A DNA stretch of 64,000 nt from positions 496,001 to 560,000 of the forward strand of contig NZ_JAGGLB010000003.1 in the NCBI RefSeq assembly GCF_017874215.1. Direction: 5' to 3'. The notes beneath the pieces are model-generated. The model saw only the letters and a list, made by a program, of their open reading frames with translations, searched no databases and had not been told where the DNA came from. How positions within the stretch are numbered: the first letter of the stretch is position 1; each line of letters begins with the position of its first letter. The position numbers and the translations under genes were made by a program. The DNA is from Paenibacillus eucommiae (lineage in GTDB: Bacteria > Bacillota > Bacilli > Paenibacillales > NBRC-103111). This document shows positions 17,106 through 25,634 of the stretch, piece after piece.

Positions 17106-17888
17106 CTATAAAATCTTATTTCGTTTAAGCATACCCATCCCAAGCAGACCAATTAGCAATGTGCCCAGAATGATAATCGAAGATACGGCAGCAATTGCCG
17201 GAGTCATATTAAACTGGATATCGGAATAAATAAGCATCGGTAAGGTGACCATACCAGGTCCTGTTAAGAATAAAGCCATAACAAGCTCATCGAACGACAT
17301 GATAAAGGCAAAGAAAGCACTTGCCATTAAAGCAGGACGTACCAGCGGTATAGTTACAAGGCGGAAGGTTTCCCACGGAGTTGCACCAAGAATAAGTGAA
17401 GCTTCTTCAACGGAACGATCCAACCGGGCAAAGCCTGCACTCATTGTTCTTACCACATAAGGCACTGTAAGTATGATATGCGCCAAAACCAATCTTACGA
17501 AATAAGCGCTGATCCCTAAATTACTGTAAAAAATCAAAAGCCCAATCCCAAACAGCAGGGTAGGAACAATCAGCGGAGATAAAAATAAGGAGCGCATAAA
17601 TTCTTTGGAGCGGAACTGGTATTTCTTAAATGCCAAAGCTATTAACGTACCTAACGGAAGCGCAATAGCAGTCGTTGTTACAGCAATCCAGATACTGTTC
17701 CAGAACGGTTCAGCATAACGCCCACCTGTCAGTACATCGTTGTACCAGTGAAACGTAAATCCTTTGGGTGGAAACACGAGATAAGAGCTCTCGCTAAAAG
17801 AAGTGATTACCACTACGACAAGAGGAGCTACAATAAACAAATAAATCAAGATATTGATTACACTTAGAAAAGAGAAACGTTTCTTCAT
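17106..17888 (-). CDS. ABC transporter permease, PotC-like
   Basis: A 260-residue permease with about six helices and the cytoplasmic EAA loop EEASLILGATPWETFRLVTIPLVRP. The length and the N-terminal FSESSYLVFPPKGFTFHWY segment are typical of PotC/YdcV-type subunits. It overlaps the stop of the preceding permease by 4 bp and precedes the ATPase by 14 bp. Confidence 0.92.
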   Translation of the reverse strand: MKKRFSFLSVINILIYLFIVAPLVVVVITSFSESSYLVFPPKGFTFHWYNDVLTGGRYAEPFWNSIWIAVTTTAIALPLGTLIALAFKKYQFRSKEFMRSLFLSPLIVPTLLFGIGLLIFYSNLGISAYFVRLVLAHIILTVPYVVRTMSAGFARLDRSVEEASLILGATPWETFRLVTIPLVRPALMASAFFAFIMSFDELVMALFLTGPGMVTLPMLIYSDIQFNMTPAIAAVSSIIILGTLLIGLLGMGMLKRNKIL

Positions 17889-18748
17889 ATAATACCAGCC
17901 CCCTGCGATGAACTGCGGCTGAGTGCCCGGTTGTACAAGCTAGTTATAATAAAGACGGTGACAAGCAGAATAACGGCAAGTGCAGAAGCAAACGGCCAAT
18001 TCATTAAATGAATCGTCTGATTGTAGATCTCTGTCGCCATCACTTGTACCCTTGGACCCCCAATTAATGCCGGTGTGATATAGAAGCTGATGGATATCGA
18101 GAACACAAGAAGTGTTCCTGCGACGATACCAGGCAATGAAAGTGGCAGTGTAACAAACCAGAACACCTTGGAGGGTGACGCCCCTAAATTAGCAGCCGCA
18201 GACTCCAGATTGCGATCCATTCCATCTAATACACTGTACAAAACCAATACCATAAATGGCAGCAGCACGTGAACCATGGCAATAACTACACCCGTAGAAG
18301 TGTAAAGCAGATCAAGCGGTTTATCAATCAAACCAATGTTCATTAGAACCTGGTTTATTAGTCCTTTTCGGCCTAAAATAACGATCCATCCAAAATTCCT
18401 AATAACTGCACTTGTAAGTAAGGGTAAAGCGATAAGCAGTAGCAGTAAATATTTGTTCTTGGGATTAGAGCGAGCCACCCCGTAAGCGAGACAATAGCCT
18501 AGAATCAAACAGATTACACTGACCGTAACACCAATTACTATAGTTCGCCAAAGTATCATTAAATAATGAGGGTCTTTAAAAAAAGCAAAGTATTGCTCCA
18601 AAACAAACGTCTTTTCCATCAATCCATCAGGTGTCGTATGAAAAAAGCTAAAGAGCAAAAGCTGTCCTACTGGCAGCAAAAAGAAAAAAATTAAAATCAG
18701 CAAGCCGGGTGCCATTAAAATCCACTGAGCAGGCAAGCGTCGCAACAT
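17885..18748 (-). CDS. ABC transporter permease, PotB-like
   Basis: A 287-residue permease with a PotB-type N-terminus (QWILMAPGLLILIFFFLLPVG), about six helices and EAA loop ESAAANLGASPSKVFWFVTLPLSLPG. It is separated from the upstream binding-protein gene by 85 bp that contain a hairpin attenuator and is translationally coupled to potC. Confidence 0.92.
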   Translation of the reverse strand: MLRRLPAQWILMAPGLLILIFFFLLPVGQLLLFSFFHTTPDGLMEKTFVLEQYFAFFKDPHYLMILWRTIVIGVTVSVICLILGYCLAYGVARSNPKNKYLLLLLIALPLLTSAVIRNFGWIVILGRKGLINQVLMNIGLIDKPLDLLYTSTGVVIAMVHVLLPFMVLVLYSVLDGMDRNLESAAANLGASPSKVFWFVTLPLSLPGIVAGTLLVFSISISFYITPALIGGPRVQVMATEIYNQTIHLMNWPFASALAVILLVTVFIITSLYNRALSRSSSQGAGII

Positions 18749-18774
18749 AGGAGATACGTCCTTTCCATTGTTTT

Positions 18775-18822
18775 AAAAAAAGAGATAACGAGTATCGGCC
18801 ATATATACTGTTATCTCTTTTT
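18775..18822 (-). terminator. Intercistronic attenuator between binding-protein and permease genes
   Basis: AAAAAGAGATAAC and GTTATCTCTTTTT form a 13-bp stem with a ~20-nt loop and end in a T run on the minus strand. It lies 12 bp after the binding-protein stop. Partial termination here would make more binding protein than permease, as in many ABC operons. Confidence 0.78.
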
Positions 18823-18833
18823 GTTCAAACGGA

Positions 18834-19946
18834 TTATTTACTGATCAGTTTGTTCCATTGCTCTGTCCAAGCGTTACGGCTCGTACTGACCACTTCCCAG
18901 TTAAGTGGAACCAGGCTGTTAACGGCTTCTTCACCATAAGGCATAACGGCTGCCAAATCTTCGGAAAGCTTAACGTTTTTATTGGATGGGGCAAATCCGG
19001 TTTGCTCGGCAAAGGCTTGCTGAACTTCCGGTCTTAAAGCGTAATTAATAAACTCTTGGGCCAAATCGGCATTTTTGCTTCCTGTTACTACTTGTGCGTT
19101 AATAAAGGTTGCCATTGCGCCTTCTTTAGGAACAACGAACTTGATAGGCTGTCCTTTTTTACGGAAGTTGAAAGCATATCCAGAATCATAGGCTGCAATC
19201 CATGCTTCTTCCTGAGCAAACAGGTTTCCAACGTCTGGTGTAGAAGCTACAATTGCAGCTACGTTAGGCAGAAGCGTTTTGATTTTTTCGAAACCCGGGG
19301 TCATATTCGTTTCATCGCCACCAGCAAGCTTCGCGTTCATAACGGCAAATTGCAGTCCGAACGTATTGGAAAGATCAACAAGTCCAACATGGCCTTTGTA
19401 CTCCGGCTTCCACAAGTCATTCCAGGAAGTTGGTGCAGTTGTAATTTTTTCATCGTTGTAGATAATGCCTAAAGCATCAAAGGCGATGCTTGGACCATAT
19501 CCACTTTTACTTACTGCAGTTTCATAAAGCTCTTTTTGATTACTAAGAATTTTCTCATCTGCCTTCAGGATTAATCCTTCTTTAGCAGCCTGTACTTCCT
19601 GACCACCAGAAAATTGTACAACATCTAGTGTTGGCGCATTTTTTTCGGCACGCATACGGACTAATGCATCCGCTGAATATAAGGTGACCACTTCGACCTT
19701 CGCATTAAACTCTTTCTCGAAAGGCTTGATCAAATATTCTTTTTGAGCCGTTTCATAATCGCCACCAAAAGAAGTTACAATTAATTTCTTAGGTGCGCCG
19801 GTATTATTGTTATCTGTAGGTTTTGTTGTTGTAGTTGTCGTTGTTTCAGGCGTTTTTGTAGTGGTGCCACCACAACCAGTGATAATTAGCAGACCGGCAA
19901 GCACTGTAGCTGTTGAAATTTTCATCCAAGATTTTTTAACCAACAT
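18834..19946 (-). CDS. Extracellular solute-binding lipoprotein, PotD-like
   Basis: A 370-residue lipoprotein. The ATG at 19946 follows AAGGAGGGG; lipobox TGC (LIITGC) is at about Cys25, followed by a Thr-rich linker and the mature domain starting KKLIVTSFGGDYETAQKEYLIKPFEKEF. This start and the APTSWNDLWKPEYKGHVGL segment fit the PotD/YdcS-type spermidine/putrescine binding proteins. Substrate is inferred from family and operon. Confidence 0.9.
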   Translation of the reverse strand: MLVKKSWMKISTATVLAGLLIITGCGGTTTKTPETTTTTTTKPTDNNNTGAPKKLIVTSFGGDYETAQKEYLIKPFEKEFNAKVEVVTLYSADALVRMRAEKNAPTLDVVQFSGGQEVQAAKEGLILKADEKILSNQKELYETAVSKSGYGPSIAFDALGIIYNDEKITTAPTSWNDLWKPEYKGHVGLVDLSNTFGLQFAVMNAKLAGGDETNMTPGFEKIKTLLPNVAAIVASTPDVGNLFAQEEAWIAAYDSGYAFNFRKKGQPIKFVVPKEGAMATFINAQVVTGSKNADLAQEFINYALRPEVQQAFAEQTGFAPSNKNVKLSEDLAAVMPYGEEAVNSLVPLNWEVVSTSRNAWTEQWNKLISK

Positions 19947-20020
19947 GTAGACCCCTCCTTGAGTTTAAAAAGCTATTAAATCAAGCATTCCCCTTATTGC
20001 ATTATCAGTCTTGCACATTC

Positions 20021-20797
20021 TTAAGCGTTAGGCGTATGGGCTGGAGCATTGGCCACTTGATTAAGCCACTTAAATGGACGCAGTCCCTCCTCGTCTTGCT
20101 TGGCCATCATTTCCGGATGCCACTGCAGAGCCAGAACGTTGCTGCGCCCTTTCATAGCAATTGCCTCTACAATCTGATCCTCGGAATGACCTATCACTTC
20201 GAGGCCTTCTCCTAATTCTTTCACCGATTGGTGATGAATACTATTGACATTAATGTGAGTTCCTCCCAAGACAACGCTTGCAAAGTGGTCGGATTTCACA
20301 GTCACCGGGTGAACAGATTTCCAAGGCTCATTAGTTTCCCAATGATTCAACATATCATCTGCTATTTCACCAATATCCGAATGCAACGTTCCTCCGCAAA
20401 ATACATTTAAAAGCTGCATCCCCCGGCAAATACATAGAATTGGAATGTTTCTCTCTAGTGCGATTTCCATCAAGTCCATTTCGTATTTGTCACGGGTGGG
20501 ATCAATACGGTGCGAATTTGGTTGTATCGTTTCTCCATACAAACGAGGGTCTAAATCTTCCCCGCCAGAAAAAACAAGTCCATCTATAGTATCCATTTGT
20601 TGATAAATTTTATCCCTTTCAACTACAGGCAATGGGATAGGCGTTGCTCCTGATTCGAAAATCGCCTGAATCATATCATAGCTGAATAGTGAAAATGCCT
20701 GTCTTGGAATGCCTCGGACTTGTCCCCCCACTGCTTCTTCCTCTGAAATGTAGTACCCTACGACACCTATTTTGGGTAAACGCTCTGCTGTTTTCAT
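20021..20797 (-). CDS. Gamma-glutamyl-gamma-aminobutyrate hydrolase (PuuD-like class I glutamine amidotransferase)
   Basis: A 258-residue peptidase C26 protein expected to release GABA from gamma-glutamyl-GABA. The nucleophile Cys124 lies in ILCICRGMQLLNV, the catalytic His-Glu in ALQWHPE, and the motif GLVFSGGEDLDPRLYGE is typical of PuuD. Start set at ATG 20797 behind GGGGAGGTGACAAC rather than the upstream ATG at 20815. It is the second gene of the operon, 25 bp after the GntR gene. PuuA and PuuB homologues are absent here. Confidence 0.9.
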   Translation of the reverse strand: MKTAERLPKIGVVGYYISEEEAVGGQVRGIPRQAFSLFSYDMIQAIFESGATPIPLPVVERDKIYQQMDTIDGLVFSGGEDLDPRLYGETIQPNSHRIDPTRDKYEMDLMEIALERNIPILCICRGMQLLNVFCGGTLHSDIGEIADDMLNHWETNEPWKSVHPVTVKSDHFASVVLGGTHINVNSIHHQSVKELGEGLEVIGHSEDQIVEAIAMKGRSNVLALQWHPEMMAKQDEEGLRPFKWLNQVANAPAHTPNA

Positions 20798-20822
20798 GTT
20801 GTCACCTCCCCGCATGCTTCTT

Positions 20823-21539
20823 CTATTCTACGAACTGACTAAGCGCTGATAACGTTTTATTGACATGCGCTTTCATCGTTTCACTTGCTTTATCTCCATC
20901 ACGTGCATCAAGAGCTTCAAGCAGCACATGATGCAGTTCGCAGCTAGACAATTGTGTTTGGCGATTATAGGGCATTAAATCGAGTCCCGGATTGATATTA
21001 GTACGGACTCTCCTTACTGCGCTTTCAATATAGGAATTTCCCGATGCATGAGCAATTTCCAGATGGAACTTCACATCCAGCGAGCGAAACATTTCCCGTG
21101 TGCAGTCTTCCCCACTGCTCTTTTCAACAAGCTCACGGATATGAGCAAGCTGCTCGGTCGTAATTCTTGCTGCAGCCAATCGTGCTGCTTCAGGTTCAAT
21201 AATCGAACGATACTCCAGCATTTCTTTCATCCGAGCCCAATTCTCAGCAATTTGCTGTTTCGTACGCTGATGTGTTTTTGCTGTGAGCGGAAGAACGAAG
21301 GTGCCGCCTTTCGCGCCAAGACGTCTTTCAATTAATCCTTTTTCTTCGAGTTCTGCAATGGCTTCTCTTACTGCCAATCTACTGGCTTTAAATAATGTGG
21401 CCAATTCCCTTTCAGGCGGTAATTGCTCTTCCGGCAAAACATCTTTAAGGATGATCGCTTCTTCGAGTTGTTCCAGAATAAAGTCACTAACTCGTTTGGG
21501 TGTTACATGTTTGAAGCGTGCAAAATAAGAAGATACCAT
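20823..21539 (-). CDS. FadR-type GntR transcriptional regulator of the polyamine operon
   Basis: A 238-residue regulator with an N-terminal winged helix (QLPPERELATLFKASRLAVREAIAELEEKGLIERR) and an all-helical FCD effector domain with metal-binding His residues (for example in DVKFHLEIAHASGN). Start placed at ATG 21539 behind TTGGAGGC; the longer frame to 21626 runs into the promoter. It heads the operon, and an inverted repeat lies just downstream of the -10 box, so autoregulation by a pathway intermediate is likely. Confidence 0.9.
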   Translation of the reverse strand: MVSSYFARFKHVTPKRVSDFILEQLEEAIILKDVLPEEQLPPERELATLFKASRLAVREAIAELEEKGLIERRLGAKGGTFVLPLTAKTHQRTKQQIAENWARMKEMLEYRSIIEPEAARLAAARITTEQLAHIRELVEKSSGEDCTREMFRSLDVKFHLEIAHASGNSYIESAVRRVRTNINPGLDLMPYNRQTQLSSCELHHVLLEALDARDGDKASETMKAHVNKTLSALSQFVE

Positions 21540-21570
21540 CTGACTTGCCTCCAAATTCACTTTACGATTA

Positions 21571-21626
21571 ATGGTATAATGTTCGAACCATAAACCAATA
21601 ATAGCAGGTCGATAAAATGTTGGCAA
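21571..21626 (-). promoter_or_regulatory. Promoter of the polyamine operon with a GntR-type operator
   Basis: Minus strand: TTGCCA (21621-21626), 17-bp spacer, TATTAT (21598-21603). The inverted repeat ATGGT (21571-21575), 11 bp, ACCAT (21587-21591) covers the expected transcription start, well placed for repression by the first gene product. Confidence 0.75.
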
Positions 21627-21761
21627 GTATTATTTTATGAAAATCATATTTCATGTTACATAAGCTAACATAGAACATCAATCAAGACTAATCGGAAGCA
21701 GTGCCGGTTTACAATAATCCACTTGAGCTGCCGCAAAATAATACGAGAAAACTGCCTTGTG

Positions 21762-22225
21762 GTGGCCTTTGAGGAGCATGTTCGTGACGTAGGTGGTTGG
21801 TGAGGGAATGGCTGTGGGCTCCAGCCGCTGTTAAAAATTTGTTCCCTTGAATGGAATGGCTATGTGGGTTGGAACAAATCTTTAAAGGCGGACACTTTCG
21901 CTCTTCCACCCACAGCCATTCCCTCTTCTCAGCTACAATCGCACTAATTATACAAATCTTACGAACACCAAGCTCAAACGAACAATCGGCAAGGGATTTT
22001 CTCTTGATTGGAGGAGATTTCCTAGTGATCGCTGGAGCTGGGGATGAAGAGATTCTCCGCCATCGCGCGCAACCGAGAGTGCCTGCTGCTTTAACGATGT
22101 TTTTCATCATTAAAAGCACCAGGTCGACCCCACATCCCTGCTTTAACGATGAAAATCATCGTTAAATTGACCGATTGCCCCGGAACCCCTACTTTAACGA
22201 TGAAAATCATCGTTAAGTGGAGCAC
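21762..22225 (+). repeat. Dispersed hairpin repeat, copy 2 (core 21803-21925, full tail)
   Basis: It begins near CCTTTGAGGAGC (21767). The outer arms are GGGAATGGCTGTGGG and CCCACAGCCATTCCC; the inner arms are TTAAAAATTTGTTCC and GGAACAAATCTTTAA with one mismatch. The tail shares AGCTACAATCGCAC, CACCAAGCTCAAACGAACA and GGCAAGGG with copies 3-5, then carries three palindromes of the TTTAACGATGA family at 51-52 bp spacing. It fills most of the gap between the GntR gene promoter and the collagen-like gene; from about 22240 to 22340 I see nothing further. Confidence 0.87.
22090..22217. repeat. Three regularly spaced 25-bp palindromes in repeat copy 2
   Basis: Units start at 22090, 22142 and 22193. 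The second is perfect: arms TTTAACGATGA and TCATCGTTAAA separated by AAA. The third ends in G instead of A. The first has a TTTTT centre and CATCATTAAA as right arm. The same palindrome occurs at 39917-39940 and 39968-39992 in repeat copy 4. Confidence 0.85.
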
Positions 22226-22339
22226 TCACTCATCTCGGCGGAGGGAGGGCTGCTAATAGGCTACTTTTAACCCCGACCCTTACCTTTTTTATTCTCCCTG
22301 TCCTCTCAGCAGCAAATTACCTAATGTGCCAGAAACAAA

Positions 22340-22388
22340 TAAAAGCCGATAACTCCCTACTCTATTGTGGGGAATTATCGGCCTTTTA
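22340..22388 (-). terminator. Terminator after the collagen-like gene
   Basis: AAAAGCCGATAA.TCCC pairs with GGGGA.TTATCGGCCTTTT, giving a long stem with a ~12-nt loop and A/T tracts at both ends, 9 bp beyond the stop on the minus strand. Confidence 0.82.
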
Positions 22389-22396
22389 TGCATATT

Positions 22397-23089
22397 TCAG
22401 GAAGTCATTTGTGCAGAAAATTGTACAACTTCCACAATAATTGGAGTACCTGAATAAATAATGTCTCCATTTAGATGTAATGTCAAAGCGTGAAGGCTTA
22501 AACTATATAAGCTTCCTTCCTGCAGCAGCCCATTAATATAAAGATTCACAAAGCTATTATTGCCTACGTCTACAAATTCACTCGTTATTACACCCTCATC
22601 GTTCGTAAATTGATTGGCGGGAATAATAATGGGCTCTTGTATGTCAGAGACTGCAAAATAAAAATATCTTTGCGCGATTGGCAAAACCGTAATACCTGTA
22701 ACAATGACCGGTGGCCCTGGAGGTCCTGTAATTCCTTGTATGCCTTGTACCCCTTGTGCACCTGCGGGTCCTGCGGGTCCTGCGCTTCCTGCCGGTCCCG
22801 GAGGACCCGCAACTCCCTGGCTCCCTTGCGCTCCCCTATTGCCCTTCGGCCCTCGAGGCCCAATTTTCCCCAGTGGAGTTTTAGTGTTTCTTTTACGGGG
22901 AGGACAAACCACTTTTAAAATCAAGCGTTTTTTACATTTTTCTTTTCTTTTCAGAGGGCATGTTATGTCACATTTCTTCTCATCGTTTTTCCCTTTTTGG
23001 GTAACAGCCTTACTAGAACTTGATTTAGGTTTTTTTTGACTGGGATTTTTGCTGAAACGCAATAATTTTCGGGTATCTGGGCTACCCAA
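22397..23089 (-). CDS. Collagen-like spore-surface protein with DUF4183-type C-terminal domain
   Basis: A 230-residue protein starting at TTG 23089 behind the strong site GGGGAGGTGTTGATA; an upstream frame to 23191 lacks such a site. A Lys/Cys-rich N-terminal region ([18 protein letters not shown]) is followed by about 18 Gly-X-Y triplets (from [10 protein letters not shown] to GPPGPP) and a C-terminal domain ([33 protein letters not shown]) resembling DUF4183, shared with the divergent gene at 23327. Collagen-like fibres of this kind coat the exosporium of Bacillales spores. CATACTATA at 23119-23127 (minus) resembles a sigma-K -10 element. Confidence 0.83.
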   Translation of the reverse strand: MGSPDTRKLLRFSKNPSQKKPKSSSSKAVTQKGKNDEKKCDITCPLKRKEKCKKRLILKVVCPPRKRNTKTPLGKIGPRGPKGNRGAQGSQGVAGPPGPAGSAGPAGPAGAQGVQGIQGITGPPGPPVIVTGITVLPIAQRYFYFAVSDIQEPIIIPANQFTNDEGVITSEFVDVGNNSFVNLYINGLLQEGSLYSLSLHALTLHLNGDIIYSGTPIIVEVVQFSAQMTS

Positions 23090-23326
23090 TATCAACACCT
23101 CCCCACATTTAGTTTTATTATAGTATGCTGCTTGACCTACTAGGGATCGGACATATAACTGATCGTCCCATGCCCTTTTTTTGTATAACAAGATTAGATA
23201 GCTAGCTTAGTTCCATAAATTTTGGCCAAACAGCCGTTGCAAAAAAAATTTTTTCTCATTTACTAATAGAGAACCATAGGATTTGCGAATTTACTAGGTT
23301 TAAAAAAGTAGAAAGGAGGTGACAAC

Positions 23327-23740
23327 ATGCCCGTTATAAAACCAGTGTTTACCGCAACAGCCTCTGCACCAATAGCTTCAGGTGGCGTTATTTCTACCTC
23401 CGTAAATCCAGTCGTATCTCGTTACTTTGCAGCGATAACTGCTGGAATGATAGGTGCTACGGATACTACTATCCCTGCAGCAAGTTTCATAGATGATGAT
23501 GATGCCCCAGTGGTTGCATTACCCGCAATAACTGCAGAAGATTATTTTAATGTATATATCAATGGAGTTCTCCAGCAAAGTGCTCTTTCCACTTTAACAA
23601 CAGCTGATTTGGTTCTAGCAGCAATAGATATTGCAGAAGGTGTCCCTGTTTTGCTAGAGATAGCGAACTTCGGAAATTCAACTTCAACAATGACTACACC
23701 GCCAACCATTTCTGCACCAACTATTACGATCATCACGTAA
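23327..23740 (+). CDS. DUF4183-type protein, probable spore-surface component
   Basis: A 137-residue protein with an excellent site AAAGGAGGTGACAAC before the ATG. Hydrophobic and Thr/Ser-rich; the segment EDYFNVYINGVLQQSALSTLTTADL matches the C-terminal domain of the divergent collagen-like protein, suggesting that both occupy the same layer. The C-terminus is a Thr/Pro-rich tail. No signal peptide. The family is common in Bacillales spores; function unknown. Confidence 0.8.
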   Translation: MPVIKPVFTATASAPIASGGVISTSVNPVVSRYFAAITAGMIGATDTTIPAASFIDDDDAPVVALPAITAEDYFNVYINGVLQQSALSTLTTADLVLAAIDIAEGVPVLLEIANFGNSTSTMTTPPTISAPTITIIT

Positions 23741-23752
23741 AAATTTCACATC

Positions 23753-23792
23753 AAAAATCCCTGCCTATTATGGAAATAGGCGGGGATTTTAT
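23753..23792. terminator. Bidirectional terminator between convergent spore genes
   Basis: AAAAATCCCTGCCTATT pairs with AATAGGCGGGGATTTT around ATGGA, with one internal wobble. It serves the DUF4183 gene (+) and the 43-codon gene (-). Confidence 0.85.
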
Positions 23793-23800
23793 TGTGGATA

Positions 23801-23932
23801 CTATTTATTTGTGCCATGCTGCTTGGATGCCAACTTTTTTGCCGGTGATCCTTTGCCTTGATGCTTTTGATTTTCTTCAGCTTTCTCCTGTGTTTCCTGC
23901 AATTTTTGCACAAAATCATGTGTGTTCTCCAT
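23801..23932 (-). CDS. 43-residue Lys/Gln-rich protein, DUF4023-like
   Basis: A short gene from ATG 23930-23932 to TAG 23801-23803, with GGGAGGTTGACAGCTA as ribosome binding site. The product (MENTHDFVQKLQETQEKAEE, then NQKHQGKGSPAKKL and a basic C-terminus) is hydrophilic and resembles the ~40-residue DUF4023 family of Bacillales as I remember it. It ends at the shared terminator. A small spore-associated protein is possible from its neighbours; function unknown. Confidence 0.75.
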   Translation of the reverse strand: MENTHDFVQKLQETQEKAEENQKHQGKGSPAKKLASKQHGTNK

Positions 23933-24004
23933 TAGCTGTCAACCTCCCAGGTTAAAGTCATTTATACTATAACCATATGGCTTGCAAATCATGTGTGCTA
24001 AGTG

Positions 24005-25303
24005 CTAACGGACAAGAAAACCTACCTGCGCATCGCTCTCTTCTTTGATCCAATTCATCGTTTTTCCCTTTTGAAGGTCGATTTTCATTGTTTTCACGAG
24101 TTTTTCCACATGTACAGTTTTCTCATAATGCCATTCCAGCGCAGCAGATACATAGAGTTCATTCAATTGGGCAAACGTAAACCCTTCGGTAAGCTTTGAA
24201 GCATGGACGATCTCTTCATCCGTCAACAGCCTGGAAAACCCTTTTATCCGCAAATAAGTTAATCTTAGCTCAGTATCCGGCAGCTTAATTTCGTAAGCAC
24301 GGTCGAATCTTCCAGCCCTGTTCGTCAATGCGGGATCGATTTTTTCCGGATAATTCGTCGTGCCGATCATAAAGATCCCCTCTTTCGAGGTAGCCCCGTC
24401 CAAAGTATTCAAAAAATAAGAACGGGCCTGCACCGGCATAGAGTCAATATCTTCAATGACTAAAATCATAGGTGCCATGTTCACTGCAGCTTGAAAAACT
24501 TCTTGAATCGTATCGCTGCATGTATGCTCCGTATTTTGCCAATAAGCTACAGGAGCGTTGACACTGCCTGCAATGGATTTCACAAGAGTCGTTTTCCCGT
24601 TGCCAGGCTTCCCGTAAAGTAAAATCCCCCGCTTATAAGGAATTTGATATTCTTGAAAAAATCCGCGGTCTTCAGCAAAAAACTGATCGATCGAACGGTA
24701 AATTTCTTTTTTCAGCTCAGCTTTCATGATCACCTCATCACGATTGACCATACGTGTAATGGGTGACAACTCTTTCTCAATACCATGCGGTCCATCTGTA
24801 AACACAGTAACTTGACACCGGTCAAGCTCTCTGCGGCGATTGCGTGTATGCTCCAAAAATCTGAGCAGGCACTCATCATTAGCAGCAAACACAAAATCCT
24901 CCAAGCCTATGCCATGCAGCCGAAATACAGGGACTCTGGCCAAAGCAATTCCCCATTCAGGGTAAGCAAACACATTGTTGCGTAGTGTAGGAAACATGCG
25001 GAACGCCGCTTCACTCTCTTCAGTGTCAAAAGCAAAGGCTCGCGACTCTATATGTTCATAAATTCTGGCCACAAATTCCACACCATTACCGCTAGTGAGC
25101 AGATCTTGTTCGAGCAGCTCCCAATAATCCTCATTTCCATCATCACTTACATACATTTGAAACTGCTTTTCGTAGCGCTCAGTAAGAAGTTTTTGTATGC
25201 CATCAATCACATAAGCGTAATCCTCATACGCTTTTGCCATGTGATTGCTGCTTCCTGCGGGAGAGACAACGATTATTTCTTCATTTTTCATATTTATGTT
25301 CAC
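24005..25303 (-). CDS. AAA-family ATPase, BCS1/FtsH-like single-domain type
   Basis: About 432 residues. The N-terminal ~190 residues are not recognised. The AAA module follows: Walker A YGKPGNGKTT, Walker B MILVIEDIDSM, sensor-1 TTNYPEKIDPAL, arginine-finger region NRAGRFDRAYEI, and a helical lid ending near EEIVHASKLTEGFTFAQL. No membrane segment or protease domain is present, so a protein-remodelling role is likely. The GTG at 25303 is 6 nt from AAGGAG; ATG 25291 is an alternative start. Confidence 0.8.
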   Translation of the reverse strand: MNINMKNEEIIVVSPAGSSNHMAKAYEDYAYVIDGIQKLLTERYEKQFQMYVSDDGNEDYWELLEQDLLTSGNGVEFVARIYEHIESRAFAFDTEESEAAFRMFPTLRNNVFAYPEWGIALARVPVFRLHGIGLEDFVFAANDECLLRFLEHTRNRRRELDRCQVTVFTDGPHGIEKELSPITRMVNRDEVIMKAELKKEIYRSIDQFFAEDRGFFQEYQIPYKRGILLYGKPGNGKTTLVKSIAGSVNAPVAYWQNTEHTCSDTIQEVFQAAVNMAPMILVIEDIDSMPVQARSYFLNTLDGATSKEGIFMIGTTNYPEKIDPALTNRAGRFDRAYEIKLPDTELRLTYLRIKGFSRLLTDEEIVHASKLTEGFTFAQLNELYVSAALEWHYEKTVHVEKLVKTMKIDLQKGKTMNWIKEESDAQVGFLVR

Positions 25304-25448
25304 CTTATACTCCTTTGTATGATCTTTGTTTGTATACGCTCGGTTAGATTTTTGAATGCAAAAAGCCATAGACTCTTTTCGTCCATGGCCTTTAATGCAA
25401 CTGAGGTTAATTAGGACCTGCTAAATAGCAAATACACCGAGTAAACCG

Positions 25449-25523
25449 TCACATAATCCGCTGAAACCGACGATATGAATCTTCTATTACAATAGTAAAT
25501 GTGCGTTTGTCCTTGGAATTCAT
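25449..25523 (-). CDS. Possible 24-residue peptide gene
   Basis: In the 331-bp gap upstream of the AAA gene, ATG 25521-25523 is preceded by GGGAGG at 9 nt and opens a 24-codon frame (MNSKDKRTFTIVIEDSYRRF, then QRIM). No homology recognised. Only the good ribosome binding site supports it. Apart from this the gap shows nothing clear. Confidence 0.3.
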   Translation of the reverse strand: MNSKDKRTFTIVIEDSYRRFQRIM

Positions 25524-25634
25524 TATCATCGGCCTCCCTTCACGTTTATTTAGATTCATATTAAAGGTCATACCAGGATTTGTCAACTTGCTAGAGCGGA
25601 AAGATTCATTATACATGTTGTCTACTGTCTACTA

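Noticed and set aside
21709-22119. Minus-strand reading frame with a translation similar to frames at 34832-35029 and 61044-61358
   Set aside because: The similarity comes from the repeat DNA itself. Copy 4 has stops in this frame, copy 1 lacks half of it, and no ribosome binding site is present.
22090-22217. Three palindromic repeats at 51-52 bp period looked like a small CRISPR array
   Set aside because: The intervals are similar to the equivalent interval in repeat copy 4 rather than unique, the units decay, and no cas gene is present. They are part of the dispersed repeat.
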